From: Candidatus Cloacimonadota bacterium
GTDB taxonomy: Bacteria > Cloacimonadota > Cloacimonadia > Cloacimonadales > Cloacimonadaceae
Direction of reading: 5' to 3'
Length of the DNA stretch: 64,000 nt
NCBI GenBank assembly: GCA_020532085.1
Contig: JAJBAV010000006.1
Coordinates: 1-64,000, forward strand
Below are positions 43,001-50,623 of this stretch, piece after piece. The notes beneath the pieces are model-generated. The model saw only the letters and a list, made by a program, of their open reading frames with translations, was not told the DNA's origin and made no database searches. A program made the position numbers and the translations under genes. Positions within the stretch are counted from its first letter, which is position 1, and each line of letters starts with the position of its first letter.

Positions 43001-44240
43001 TGCTGGTGTACGGTACCGCGTTCCAGTTGGCGGTGAAACTAGAATGATCAACAGCGCTCGCAGCGGTGGCTACCGGGGTTGCCGGAACAGCGCCCGTCAG
43101 CACAGATCCGCTGCAAGTTACATATACAGTGGTGGCGCCACCTGAGCTTACGCTGATGTCTTCCGAGTTGTAATCTCCCGCGCCTAATCCGGCTTTCAGT
43201 CTCACATAAACCGTGGTGGGCGGAATGTCGCCCCGGGTAGGTGAGACCGTCAGAGTGGGGCCAAAGCCGCTGCCGGAGCTGGCGGAAATTTCATAATGCG
43301 TTGGGGCTGATATGCTTATGTCTGAGACAACATCAACCCCGCTGACCGTGAAAGCCTGCTCGGCAGAAGGCCCCAGGTCCTGCATGTAGGAAAAACCGCT
43401 CAGAGCTGAGGGATAGGCATACACGGCAATGTTGGGCGTAACCTGCACCGTAACGTTGTCGAAAAACGCGGTCTGGGTGGCAGAGGTGGAGCCCTGCCAG
43501 TAAGCGCCCAGAAAGGCCAGCGCGTCTAAAGTGTAGGTGTTGTCCACAGCGGTTCCCTGAGACACCAGAGTTCCGGACATGGGATCGGAAAAAGCTGAGG
43601 TTCCGTCGTTGCGCAGGAACATTACCCAGGTGTTGGTGGAGGGATCGTAGGTAACTTTGACGCTCAGGTATTCATTGCCAAAATCCGTGAGGCCGGAGGT
43701 ATTGCTGGTGATCAAGTTCGTAAAGGAACCTATTCCCGCGCTGTACTTTACCAGCCTGAGCGGGTCGGTGGAGCCTGTTTGGCCCAAGGCCAGGGCGTAG
43801 CCGGAGCCGCTGTTGAAGGCAGAGGTCGATGAACCGGCCAGGATGAAGGCCAGCCCGTAGTTTCCACTGCCAAATCCGGCGGGGTCGGGCCTGATCTGCC
43901 TCAGGTTCACATACCAGGTCACCAGGCCGTCGATCAAGGCCAGGGTCGCGTTATAGGGGCCGCCAAATCCTGAGGTGGGAACCGAAGCAAACATCCAGCC
44001 TGCAACATTCGCGGTTCCGCTGGCATCATTGGTCAGTTCCAACTGGGCGGGGTCCAGGTTGCGACGCGCGCCCCAGTCATCTCCGGAGCGATTTGCAGAC
44101 CAGGCACTGGAGCCGATCTGGCCTGTGGTTGTCCAGCCTGCGTCCTGATTTGCCGAAAAATCGTCGGCAAAAACAGTCGTTTGCGCGAACCCGGCGGCCA
44201 CTGCCAGCACGAGGGACAAAGCGAGCGTGAGCATTTTCAT
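40026..44240 (-). CDS. Large modular secreted protein with lamin-tail and endonuclease I domains
   Basis: The protein has 1404 residues. A signal peptide (MKMLTLALSLVLAVAAGFAQ) leads into a lectin-like N-terminal domain, then Ig-like modules. A lamin-tail domain (FFSEYIEGTSYNKAIEIYNG, near 425) follows, with fibronectin type III-like segments (SFTANWNAVPYTSSYRL), and a further Ig-like repeat (TTEGTPSASQHYYLSSSNLTG, near 680). An endonuclease I (EndA/NucM) domain lies near 960-1110 with EHTWSKSHGDFG and DLHHLRPCDATVNSSKSN, which hold the catalytic His/Asn region. It likely degrades extracellular DNA. No type IX sorting domain is present at its C-terminus (FFKVSAVL). GGAG precedes the ATG. Confidence 0.88.
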   Translation of the reverse strand: MKMLTLALSLVLAVAAGFAQTTVFADDFSANQDAGWTTTGQIGSSAWSANRSGDDWGARRNLDPAQLELTNDASGTANVAGWMFASVPTSGFGGPYNATLALIDGLVTWYVNLRQIRPDPAGFGSGNYGLAFILAGSSTSAFNSGSGYALALGQTGSTDPLRLVKYSAGIGSFTNLITSNTSGLTDFGNEYLSVKVTYDPSTNTWVMFLRNDGTSAFSDPMSGTLVSQGTAVDNTYTLDALAFLGAYWQGSTSATQTAFFDNVTVQVTPNIAVYAYPSALSGFSYMQDLGPSAEQAFTVSGVDVVSDISISAPTHYEISASSGSGFGPTLTVSPTRGDIPPTTVYVRLKAGLGAGDYNSEDISVSSGGATTVYVTCSGSVLTGAVPATPVATAASAVDHSSFTANWNAVPYTSSYRLDVYTGSDVSDLFFSEYIEGTSYNKAIEIYNGTGAAVDLSNYKLHLYSNGAPTASNTLDLSGTLTNADVYVIAHPSASAGILAVADQTSSAVINFNGDDAVALYNVSTASLVDIFGRIGEDPGDFWGVSPNITKDQTMIRKASVSAGISQNPDSGFPTLTSEWDFYPVDTASDLGSHTYGSKAISYVPGYQDLNVGNVTSHLVTGLDESTDYRYQVRAVNLHGTSGNSNEIDVTTTSSTAPVIYASHTFSPFSTTEGTPSASQHYYLSSSNLTGSISMAIPAGFELSTDGGSSYLSSSTSVASSFSGNIHVRLAGTAGTWIGNIVHSSPGAIDVSLYVSGLVTSESVTTPTIQASGITGYPAFTSITAEWTPGNGTFRLVKVNTSNSFSNPTDGSTYTANTYYLGSGEQVVYNGATEYIEGEPYNGVTVTNLTPDTAYWFRVYEYNGSGIDTKYLTTTAANNPRSVSTTTSSGSGYYADIYGYGITIKGLLHSLLRTTHTTEYSYTATTTQLKYTDQDPNNSNNVLEIYTGWSIDADSYGGDATDWNKEHTWSKSHGDFGDTAPAGTDLHHLRPCDATVNSSKSNKDFDDGGTAVTDSSPPPGYTGATGCYQTYNTWEPRPDDKGDVARIIMYMAVRYEGTDTSYDLELVDHVYSDASENLPYYGKLATLLQWHATDPPDAWEVRRNNRIAERQGNRNPFIDLPGYAARIWAPCPLFNSDITTTGFTANWSVPITATNYYLQVATDSLFTNVVSGYSNFDVDLLTSKVITGLSAGGTYYYRLRSYFEDDYGMWSPYLQVVLDNPVTATATITPTQTLEEVNLNGATVTYTLSDASFSDSSLSASNFTLNNAPAGLSIQSVSHVNSTTALITLAFTGTDFDSNYADFSITVATAELSVDYPVTSNTDVIHAHVEGTATIALEGADIKLTLTPVPGAVSYVVYGSSDPYGSYELISDTTGSFDPMEPNVWRVTANYFTENRLFFKVSAVL

Positions 44241-44542
44241 GATATCTCCACAAGCGGGACGAGCCTTGATCTCTCTTCAGAGATCCGATCGCCCGGCTTT
44301 CACTGGTTTGTTAAATCATTATCCAGCTGAGCGTTGTGAAGGACTATTGTCCGCAGTCACGCGACCAGCAGGAAAATATGGATGATGCAATTTCAGTTCC
44401 ATTAACTCATCTGATTCAGGCTCTGACCGATGTTGTGGAAAATAATACACAGTTGGCAAGAAAAAGGAAATTTAGTTCTTGACATCATAAGTCCGGATGT
44501 TTAAATTGTTTTCATTAGGAGAAACATAAAATAGAGGTGAAC
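44241..44542. other. Divergent promoter region between two surface-protein genes
   Basis: This 302-bp gap separates divergent start codons. It holds the promoter of the OmpA-family gene at 44479-44507 and a small stem-loop in the leader of the nuclease gene (GATCTCT at 44268-44274 pairing with AGAGATC at 44279-44285). No small gene is apparent. Confidence 0.6.
44479..44507 (+). promoter_or_regulatory. Promoter of the OmpA-family gene
   Basis: TTGACA (44479-44484) and TAAATT (44502-44507) are separated by 17 bp, about 35 bp before the ATG at 44543. AGAGGTGA directly upstream is the ribosome-binding site. Confidence 0.7.
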
Positions 44543-47245
44543 ATGAGCAAATTATCAAAAAGTCTTCTTCTTACCCTGTTGTTGCTGGCGCTGCTGCCGG
44601 CAATCCACGCTTTTGAAAGTACCCTTTTAATAGAAGGGGGAGTTGGCATTCCGCTCGACGACATTGAGGGAACCAACGAGATGAAAGGCGCCTGGGCCCT
44701 CACCTGGGATGCCTGGATGATCAAGGACTGGCTTGGCGTGGGTTTCAGCCCCTGGTTCGCCAATGTGGAAGTTCAGGGCGCCGATCCTACCGAATCGTAT
44801 TTTTCCTCGCTGGAAGGGATCAATTTGTATCTGAAACTGCGCCCCACCAAGGCCGGCGCGCTCAATTTTCCCGAGGCGTCTTTCATCAGACGGATATCCC
44901 CGTTCGTGGCGCTCGGCGGTGGCTGGTCCACCCACGGCAGCAAAGATGAAAACGGCGTTGCCAGCAATCCCAGCGAACAGCCTGGATTCAGAGGCCATTT
45001 GACCCTTCCGCACGCCGCGGCCGGCGTTTCCATCCTTTCCAAATGGAACACCACTTTGGATCTGGGCGTTAAATTCGACTACTTCGACGCTGACAGCCTC
45101 GACCTCACCGGCCCCGCCAGCAATTTTCTGGAAAATGACGCGCTGATTACTCCCTACATCGGACTGGGCCTGCATTTCGGAACCCCGATCGCCGTGCCGG
45201 AGCTGCTCTATCAGGGCACCCTGAACGGTTTCAGCACTGTGGTGGGAACTCCTTCCGCGGCTCAGTCCTACAAGTTGCAGGGAAAAAACCTCAAGGGCGA
45301 CATCGATCTGGTGGCTCCCGAAGGTTTTGTGCTTTCCATTGACGGCGGCCAGGTTTGGGCCAAATCGGTGCGCGTGCCGGCGGATTTTGCAGGGGACATC
45401 TGGGTGCGCCTGACCGGCGACAAAGTGGGAACTTATGACGGCAGCATCGGCCATCAGAGCAAAGGCGCGGCCGCGGTCGCCCTGCCCGTAAGCGGTATGG
45501 TGCGTGAACCCATCCTGCCAACTCTGGGCTTGGTATCATCCGGTTTGGGCACGTTCACCACAGAATTGGGAACGCCCTCAGCCGCCCAAAGCTACAAGAT
45601 CAGGGGCAAGGACCTCACCGGCGACATCGTGATCGACGCTCCGGCGGGCTTCGAGTTCTCCCTCGACGGCGGAACTACCTATGCCACATCCATGCGGGTG
45701 CCGGCTGGCTTCGACAGGGATATCCTGGTCCGCATGCCCGGTACCAAGGCCGGCAACTTCAGCGGTAACATCTCTCACGTCAGCCCGGGCGTGCCAAATC
45801 TGACCGTTCCGGTGATGGGCATCGTAACCGCGCCGCAAGTTCCCTCAATCGGTTTGGAGACGGGCGATTTGAGCGCTTTTACCACCGAACTGGGCACTCC
45901 CTCCGCGCCTCAAAGCTACAAGATCAAAGGCAACAACCTCACCGGCGACATCATGATCGACGCGCCGCAAGGATACGAGATTTCCCTCGACGGCGGCAAG
46001 ACCTGGAAGCCTTCCGTCACCGTGCCCGGAGGATTTAATGACAACATCTGGGTGCGCCTGACCGGGGCAGATGCCGGAAACTTTGACGGCAATGTTTCCC
46101 ACGCCAGCCCTGGCGCCGGGACCTTCAACCTGCCTGTGGCGGGAACCGTGATCGAACCTGCTCCGGAAATGCCGGAAATCGTTCTGACATCCGGCAGCCT
46201 GAACGCTTTTTCCACCGATCTGGGAACCCCCTCCGAGCCCCAAAGCTACAAGATCGTGGGCAAAAACCTCACCGGTGACATCGTGATCGACGCTCCCGCG
46301 GGTTACGAATTCTCCCTCGACGGCGGCAAAAACTGGTCCACCTCAATGCGTGTTCCGGCCGGATTCGACAAAGACATCTGGGTGCGCCTCACCGGTGCCA
46401 AAGCAGGAAACTTCAGCGGCAACGTCTCCCACGCCAGTCCTGGCGCAGGAACCTTCAATCTGCCCGTAAGCGGCACCGTTAAGGAAGCCCCTAAACCTGA
46501 AGAACCCGAAGAACCCGAGCAACCCGAAGAACCCGAAGAACCCAAGGACAGCGACGGCGACGGCATTCCCGACGACCGCGACAAAGCTCCTTTCGCTCCG
46601 GAAGACCGCGATGGATTCATGGACGCGGACGGCATTCCGGATCCGGATAACGACGCGGACGGCATCCCGGATGCACTTGACGGCGCCCCCATGGATCCCG
46701 AGGACAAGGATGGATTTGAAGATACCGACGGCATCCCCGATCCGGACAACGACGCGGACGGCATCCCGGACGTGAGCGATCTGGCCCCCGGCACAGATCA
46801 GACCGTGGCCCAGGGCATCAACACCAAGGAAACCTACAACGATTTCGAGGATACCGACGGTGTTCCGGACGAACTTCCGGGCAACCCTCTGCTGGACCAG
46901 TTGGAGGAAGACCTGCTGAAGCACATGGTGCACTTCGACACCAACCTCTACACCATTCGCGCCAGTGACAAACCCTTCCTGGACCGCGTGGCCGAAGCCC
47001 TCAAACAGCTCCCCGAGGTGATGATCGAGATCCAGGGACACACGGATTCCACTGGTAATGACAAGATCAACGAACCGCTATCCTACAACCGCGCCAAGGT
47101 GGTCAAAGACTACCTCGTGGCCAGAGGCGTGGACGCGGAACAGATCGAAAGCAAGGGCTACGGCTCCAAGGTCCCCGTCGCCACCAACGACACCGTGGCC
47201 GGACGCCAGGAAAATCGCCGCGCCCAAATGGTGCTCATCAAATAA
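44543..47245 (+). CDS. OmpA-family outer-membrane protein with four Ig-like repeats and Ca-binding linker
   Basis: The protein has 900 residues. ATG at 44543 is used because AGAGGTGA precedes it; an in-frame GTG two codons earlier lies inside that site. Signal peptide (SLLLTLLLLALLPAIHA), a barrel-like region (about 25-215), then four repeats of about 95-100 residues starting near 225, 331, 439 and 549. Each has the pattern GTPSxxQSYK, NLTGDI, SLDGG, VRLTG and SGxV. A Pro/Glu linker and thrombospondin type 3-like Asp-rich repeats (DSDGDGIPDD) follow. A C-terminal OmpA domain (VHFDTNLYTIR, IQGHTDSTGND, NRAKVVKDYL) should bind peptidoglycan. It probably links the outer surface to the cell wall. 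Confidence 0.92.
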   Translation: MSKLSKSLLLTLLLLALLPAIHAFESTLLIEGGVGIPLDDIEGTNEMKGAWALTWDAWMIKDWLGVGFSPWFANVEVQGADPTESYFSSLEGINLYLKLRPTKAGALNFPEASFIRRISPFVALGGGWSTHGSKDENGVASNPSEQPGFRGHLTLPHAAAGVSILSKWNTTLDLGVKFDYFDADSLDLTGPASNFLENDALITPYIGLGLHFGTPIAVPELLYQGTLNGFSTVVGTPSAAQSYKLQGKNLKGDIDLVAPEGFVLSIDGGQVWAKSVRVPADFAGDIWVRLTGDKVGTYDGSIGHQSKGAAAVALPVSGMVREPILPTLGLVSSGLGTFTTELGTPSAAQSYKIRGKDLTGDIVIDAPAGFEFSLDGGTTYATSMRVPAGFDRDILVRMPGTKAGNFSGNISHVSPGVPNLTVPVMGIVTAPQVPSIGLETGDLSAFTTELGTPSAPQSYKIKGNNLTGDIMIDAPQGYEISLDGGKTWKPSVTVPGGFNDNIWVRLTGADAGNFDGNVSHASPGAGTFNLPVAGTVIEPAPEMPEIVLTSGSLNAFSTDLGTPSEPQSYKIVGKNLTGDIVIDAPAGYEFSLDGGKNWSTSMRVPAGFDKDIWVRLTGAKAGNFSGNVSHASPGAGTFNLPVSGTVKEAPKPEEPEEPEQPEEPEEPKDSDGDGIPDDRDKAPFAPEDRDGFMDADGIPDPDNDADGIPDALDGAPMDPEDKDGFEDTDGIPDPDNDADGIPDVSDLAPGTDQTVAQGINTKETYNDFEDTDGVPDELPGNPLLDQLEEDLLKHMVHFDTNLYTIRASDKPFLDRVAEALKQLPEVMIEIQGHTDSTGNDKINEPLSYNRAKVVKDYLVARGVDAEQIESKGYGSKVPVATNDTVAGRQENRRAQMVLIK

Positions 47246-47274
47246 GAAGCACTTGCTGGATAAACACTCCAATC

Positions 47275-47303
47275 GGGGCCCGCATCACGCGGGCCCCTTT
47301 TTT
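47275..47303 (+). terminator. Intrinsic terminator of the OmpA-family gene
   Basis: GGGGCCCGC (47275-47283) pairs perfectly with GCGGGCCCC (47289-47297) around a 5-nt loop and is followed by six T residues. Confidence 0.92.
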
Positions 47304-47476
47304 CAGGTTTAGAAACTGCTCAGGTTTGGCTTTCATCCAGGCCTGGCGGAGAGCGGATGTCTCCTGCTGGGACTGGGTTGTTCCTGTCAGGCCTGGATTC
47401 CCTGGCTTCGCGCGCTTGAGCAGGCTTCCCCGTAATCCCCAAAATGCCATCTTCCAGGAAGCTTTTTCCCGAGTAG

Positions 47477-47574
47477 CTCCCAATATCAATACGGTATCAA
47501 TACGGAATCAATACGGATTTCATCCGTATTGATTCCGTATTGATTCCGTATTGATACCGTATTGATATTGGGAG
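47477..47574. repeat. Long palindrome built from 11-bp units, copy 2
   Basis: The outer ends CTCCCAATATC and GATATTGGGAG are exact complements, and the arms contain AATACGG-type 11-bp units. The left arm has three units and the right arm four, so the two arms are out of register by one unit near the centre. Copy 1 lies at 154-246. Confidence 0.85.
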
Positions 47575-47805
47575 GGAGCCGGGCAAAATGGGATAAATCG
47601 CAAATGGTTTCAGCCTGTGGTTGCGGCCAGTTTCGGCCTGTCCTGGCTGTTCGGCGCGGGGTGCCCCAACAACTGGAAAGCAGTTGGCAGGGTTGAAATC
47701 CGGAGTACTGCGGACGGGGCTGGCGCAGGTTTTCATAAAAAGGCTGACGCGCGCATCCGCACGCGCTCGTCCGGGAAAAAATCCGGGAAAGTTGCAAAGG
47801 TCTGC

Positions 47806-47914
47806 TTGACAAAAAATGGGGTGGAGAATTTTTTGCACCGAACCGGGATTTTCGGTGACAACATAGAGTGACGCAAGAAAAGTGATTGACAAAAAACAGG
47901 TGCTGAAATTGCTT
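47806..47914 (+). promoter_or_regulatory. Tandem promoter-like sites before the tRNA cluster
   Basis: Two TTGACA boxes occur at 47806-47811 and 47886-47891, each followed after 17 bp by a weak -10 candidate (TTTTTT at 47829-47834 and TTGCTT at 47909-47914). The second would start transcription just before tRNA-Thr. The -35 boxes are convincing; the -10 boxes are not. Confidence 0.4.
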
Positions 47915-47927
47915 GGAAAAACTTGAC

Positions 47928-47999
47928 GCCGATGTAGCTCAATGGCAGAGCAATTGATTTGTAATCAATAGGTTGGGGGTTCAACTCCCTTCATCGGCT
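47928..47999 (+). tRNA. tRNA-Thr (anticodon TGT)
   Basis: Acceptor arms GCCGATG and CATCGGC pair. The anticodon stem ATTGA/TCAAT encloses TTTGTAA, giving anticodon TGT (reads ACA). The T-loop TTCAACT is present. CCA is not encoded. First of four clustered tRNAs before tuf. Confidence 0.95.
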
Positions 48000-48010
48000 C
48001 CAGGAATTGT

Positions 48011-48096
48011 GGACAGGTGGTCGAGTGGTTAATGGCACTGGGCTGTAAACCCAGCGACGCGAGTCTACGGAGGTTCAAATCCTTCCCTGTCCACCA
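48011..48096 (+). tRNA. tRNA-Tyr (anticodon GTA)
   Basis: Acceptor arms GGACAGG and CCTGTCC pair. The anticodon stem CTGGG/CCCAG encloses CTGTAAA, giving GTA. A long variable arm is present, as expected for bacterial tRNA-Tyr. CCA is encoded. Confidence 0.95.
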
Positions 48097-48114
48097 CGTT
48101 TTTAGAGAATGCCA

Positions 48115-48190
48115 GCGGGAGTAGCTCAGTTGGTAGAGCATCAGCCTTCCAAGCTGAGGGTCGCGGGTTCGAACCCCGTTTCCCGCTCCA
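48115..48190 (+). tRNA. tRNA-Gly (anticodon TCC)
   Basis: Acceptor GCGGGAG opposes TTCCCGC with one G-T pair. The anticodon loop CTTCCAA gives TCC. The T-loop TTCGAAC is canonical and CCA is encoded. Confidence 0.95.
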
Positions 48191-48224
48191 TTTTCAAGCC
48201 CGGCACCAATAAAGATAATAAACA

Positions 48225-48300
48225 GCTCAAGTAGCTCAGCAGGTAGAGCACCTCCTTGGTAAGGAGGAGGTCATCGGTTCGAGTCCGATCTTGAGCTCCA
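48225..48300 (+). tRNA. tRNA-Thr (anticodon GGT)
   Basis: Acceptor GCTCAAG pairs with CTTGAGC. The anticodon stem CCTCC/GGAGG encloses TTGGTAA, giving GGT (reads ACC/ACT). CCA is encoded. It directly precedes tuf. Confidence 0.95.
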
Positions 48301-48361
48301 CTTTCTTTTCGAACAAACAATAACACGACGTGGGATCCGCCAGCGGGTCCCAGGAGGAAAA

Positions 48362-49546
48362 ATGGCAAAAGAAAAATTCGTACGTAACAAGCCGCATGTC
48401 AATGTTGGTACGATCGGTCATATTGACCACGGCAAGACGACGCTCACCGCAGCGATCACTTCGTATTTGAGCAAAAAGGGCGGCGCTTCGTTCCGTTCCT
48501 TTGACAGCATCGACAACGCTCCGGAAGAAAAAGCCCGCGGCATAACCATCGCCACAGCCCACGTTGAATACGAAACCGACAAGCGCCACTACGCGCACGT
48601 GGATTGCCCCGGCCATGCCGACTACATCAAGAACATGATCACCGGTGCCGCGCAAATGGACGGAGCCATCCTCGTCGTGAGCGCCGCAGACGGCCCCATG
48701 CCCCAGACCCGTGAGCACATCCTGCTCGCCCGTCAGGTGGGCGTTCCCGCCATCGTGGTTTTCATGAACAAGTGCGACCTGGTTGACGATCCCGAATTGC
48801 TCGACCTGGTGGAAATGGAAGTTCGTGAGCTTCTGGAAAAATATGAATTCCCCGGCAGCGACCTTCCCGTGATCCGCGGTTCCGCCTTGAAAGCGCTGAA
48901 TGGCGATGCCGAAGGCGAAGCCCAGATCCAGGAACTCATGGACGCCGTGGACAGCTACATTCCGCAGCCTGACCGCGCCACCGACAAGCCCTTCCTGCTT
49001 CCCGTCGAAGACGTGTTCTCGATTCCGGGACGCGGCACCGTGGCCACCGGCCGCGTGGAACGTGGCGCCATCAAAGTTGGCGAAAAAGTAGAGCGCGTGG
49101 GCATCCGCGAGACCGTGGAAACCACCTGCACCGGCGTGGAAATGTTCCGCAAACTTCTGGACGAAGCCCAGGCAGGCGACAACATCGGCGTGCTGCTGCG
49201 CGGCTTTGCCAAGACCGACGTGGAGCGCGGCATGGTGCTGGCCAAACCCAAATCCATCACCCCGCACACCAAGTTCTCTGGCCAAACCTACGTCCTCACC
49301 GCTGATGAAGGCGGACGCCAGAAGCCCTTCCGCACCGGCTACCGTCCCCAGTTCTATTTCCGCACCACCGACGTGACCGGAACCCTGACCCTGCCGGAAG
49401 GCGTACTGATGGTCATGCCCGGCGACAACGTGCAGATCACCGGTGAGCTCATCACCCCGATCGCCATGGAGCAGGGACTGCGCTTCGCCATCCGCGAAGG
49501 CGGCCGCACCATCGGCAGCGGCGTGGTTGGCGATATCATCGAATAA
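48362..49546 (+). CDS. tuf: Elongation factor Tu
   Basis: The protein has 394 residues, the normal length. GTP-binding motifs are [10 protein letters not shown] (P-loop), [12 protein letters not shown] (G3), NKCDLVD (G4) and GSALKAL (G5). Domain 2 and 3 sequences ([27 protein letters not shown]) are typical. It delivers aminoacyl-tRNA to the ribosome. AGGAGG lies close upstream of the ATG. Placement right after four tRNA genes reproduces the thrU-tyrU-glyT-thrT-tufB arrangement known from Escherichia coli. Confidence 0.98.
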   Translation: MAKEKFVRNKPHVNVGTIGHIDHGKTTLTAAITSYLSKKGGASFRSFDSIDNAPEEKARGITIATAHVEYETDKRHYAHVDCPGHADYIKNMITGAAQMDGAILVVSAADGPMPQTREHILLARQVGVPAIVVFMNKCDLVDDPELLDLVEMEVRELLEKYEFPGSDLPVIRGSALKALNGDAEGEAQIQELMDAVDSYIPQPDRATDKPFLLPVEDVFSIPGRGTVATGRVERGAIKVGEKVERVGIRETVETTCTGVEMFRKLLDEAQAGDNIGVLLRGFAKTDVERGMVLAKPKSITPHTKFSGQTYVLTADEGGRQKPFRTGYRPQFYFRTTDVTGTLTLPEGVLMVMPGDNVQITGELITPIAMEQGLRFAIREGGRTIGSGVVGDIIE

Positions 49547-49564
49547 ACTGCTGGACAAGGAACA

Positions 49565-49711
49565 ATGAGAGACATCATCATCCTTGCTTGCGAAGAGTGC
49601 AAAAACCGTAATTATACGACCACGCGCAACAAACGCAAGAATCCGAACAGGATGGAGCTGAAGAAATTCTGCCCCAGCTGCCGGAAACACACACTGCATA
49701 AACAGCGCTAA
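49565..49711 (+). CDS. rpmG: 50S ribosomal protein L33
   Basis: The protein has 48 residues, read directly from the sequence: [17 protein letters not shown], then a basic middle and [14 protein letters not shown]. Two CxxC pairs mark the zinc-binding form of L33. It lies 18 bp after the tuf stop and just upstream of tRNA-Trp, the usual place for rpmG in this cluster in many bacteria. Confidence 0.95.
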   Translation: MRDIIILACEECKNRNYTTTRNKRKNPNRMELKKFCPSCRKHTLHKQR

Positions 49712-49729
49712 CGCTGAACGATATGTTGC

Positions 49730-49805
49730 AGGACAGTAGTTCAACTGGTAGAGCACCGGTCTCCAAAACCGGGGGTTGCGGGTTCGATTCCTGCCTGTCC
49801 TGCCA
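49730..49805 (+). tRNA. tRNA-Trp (anticodon CCA)
   Basis: Acceptor AGGACAG pairs with CTGTCCT. The anticodon stem CCGGT/ACCGG encloses CTCCAAA, giving CCA. CCA is encoded at the 3' end. It lies between rpmG and secE as in many bacteria. Confidence 0.96.
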
Positions 49806-49856
49806 CATTTTCATCCTCCAGCTGATGCTGCAGGCCCAAAGTTAAATGGTGAAAAC

Positions 49857-50057
49857 ATGAAACTCAATTTCGATAGAATCAAACGCTTTTTCCACGACGT
49901 GCTCAGCGAAATGAAAGCCGTATCCTGGCCCACAAAAGCCGACATCAAGGAAGGCACGGTGGTGGTGATCGTGATCTCTGGCATCGTGGCGTTGTTTCTG
50001 AGCCTGGTCGATTTCGGCTTTGGCCAGCTGTTCGGCCTGCTGTTCAAGCTCGTCTAA
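49857..50057 (+). CDS. secE: Preprotein translocase subunit SecE
   Basis: The protein has 66 residues. The start is ATG at 49857 (MKLNFDRIKRFFHDV); the open frame extends into tRNA-Trp and is not coding there. The conserved amphipathic helix VLSEMKAVSWPTK precedes one membrane segment (VVVIVISGIVALFLSLVDFG). SecE clamps the SecY channel. The single-helix short form is normal outside gammaproteobacteria. Confidence 0.95.
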   Translation: MKLNFDRIKRFFHDVLSEMKAVSWPTKADIKEGTVVVIVISGIVALFLSLVDFGFGQLFGLLFKLV

Positions 50058-50068
50058 GGATATTCGCA

Positions 50069-50611
50069 GTGGCAATGCAATGGTACGCGATCCATACCTA
50101 CTCGTCCCACGAGAACAAGGTTAAGACAGCCATTGAAAAGGGTCTGGAGGGCACCGATCTGCAGGAATGCGTCGGCCAGTTGCTGGTGCCGCTGAGAAAA
50201 GCCTTCATCGTGCGCGAAGGCAAAAGGGTCGAGCAGGAGCGCAAGCTGTTCACCAGCTATGTGTTCATCCAGGCCGACCTCACTCCGGAACTGCGCAGCT
50301 ACATTTTGAATATCGCCGGGGTCACTAAATTTTTGGGCCAGACCAAGGACCACAAGGACCCCATCCCCTTGGATGAGGAAGAGGTGAACCGGCTTTTGGG
50401 CATCGCGGACAGGGAAAAGGAGCCGGGGAAAGTTTTCGCTTTCATGCCCGGCGACATGGTGAAGGTCACCGCCGGCCCCTTCACGGATTTTGAAGGCCTC
50501 GTGCAAAAGGTTGCAGACGACGGCCAGAAGCTGGTGATCGATGTAACGGTCTTTGGCCGGCGCACACCGGTGGAGCTGAACTCCAACCAGGTGGAGATTT
50601 TAAGGAAATAG
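50069..50611 (+). CDS. nusG: Transcription termination/antitermination protein NusG
   Basis: The protein has 180 residues. The NGN domain (MQWYAIHTYSSHENKVK, KLFTSYVFIQAD) is followed by a KOW domain (FMPGDMVKVTAGPFTDFEG). The start is GTG at 50069, with AAGGA eight bases upstream; an ATG two codons later is too far from that site. NusG couples RNA polymerase to Rho and the ribosome. It begins 11 bp after secE. Confidence 0.97.
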   Translation: MAMQWYAIHTYSSHENKVKTAIEKGLEGTDLQECVGQLLVPLRKAFIVREGKRVEQERKLFTSYVFIQADLTPELRSYILNIAGVTKFLGQTKDHKDPIPLDEEEVNRLLGIADREKEPGKVFAFMPGDMVKVTAGPFTDFEGLVQKVADDGQKLVIDVTVFGRRTPVELNSNQVEILRK

Positions 50612-50623
50612 GAAGTAAACAAA

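Larger units (their letters stand above)
47246..47927. other. Leader region of the tRNA-tuf cluster
   Basis: This 682-bp stretch holds the ompA-type gene terminator, a degenerate GGATTCC-type repeat near 47389-47440, the palindrome at 47477-47574 and candidate promoters at 47806-47834 and 47886-47914. Several open frames exist on the minus strand, but they read through the repeat and show no ribosome-binding site; no gene is called. Confidence 0.65.

Noticed and set aside
47486-47892. Minus-strand frames before the tRNA cluster containing NINTVSIRNQYG
   Set aside because: The repeated peptide is just the translation of the 11-bp palindrome units; the remaining sequence is not protein-like.
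48236-49756. A 506-codon minus-strand frame covering tuf and neighbouring tRNAs
   Set aside because: It reads antisense through tuf, rpmG and tRNA genes, all of which are certain.
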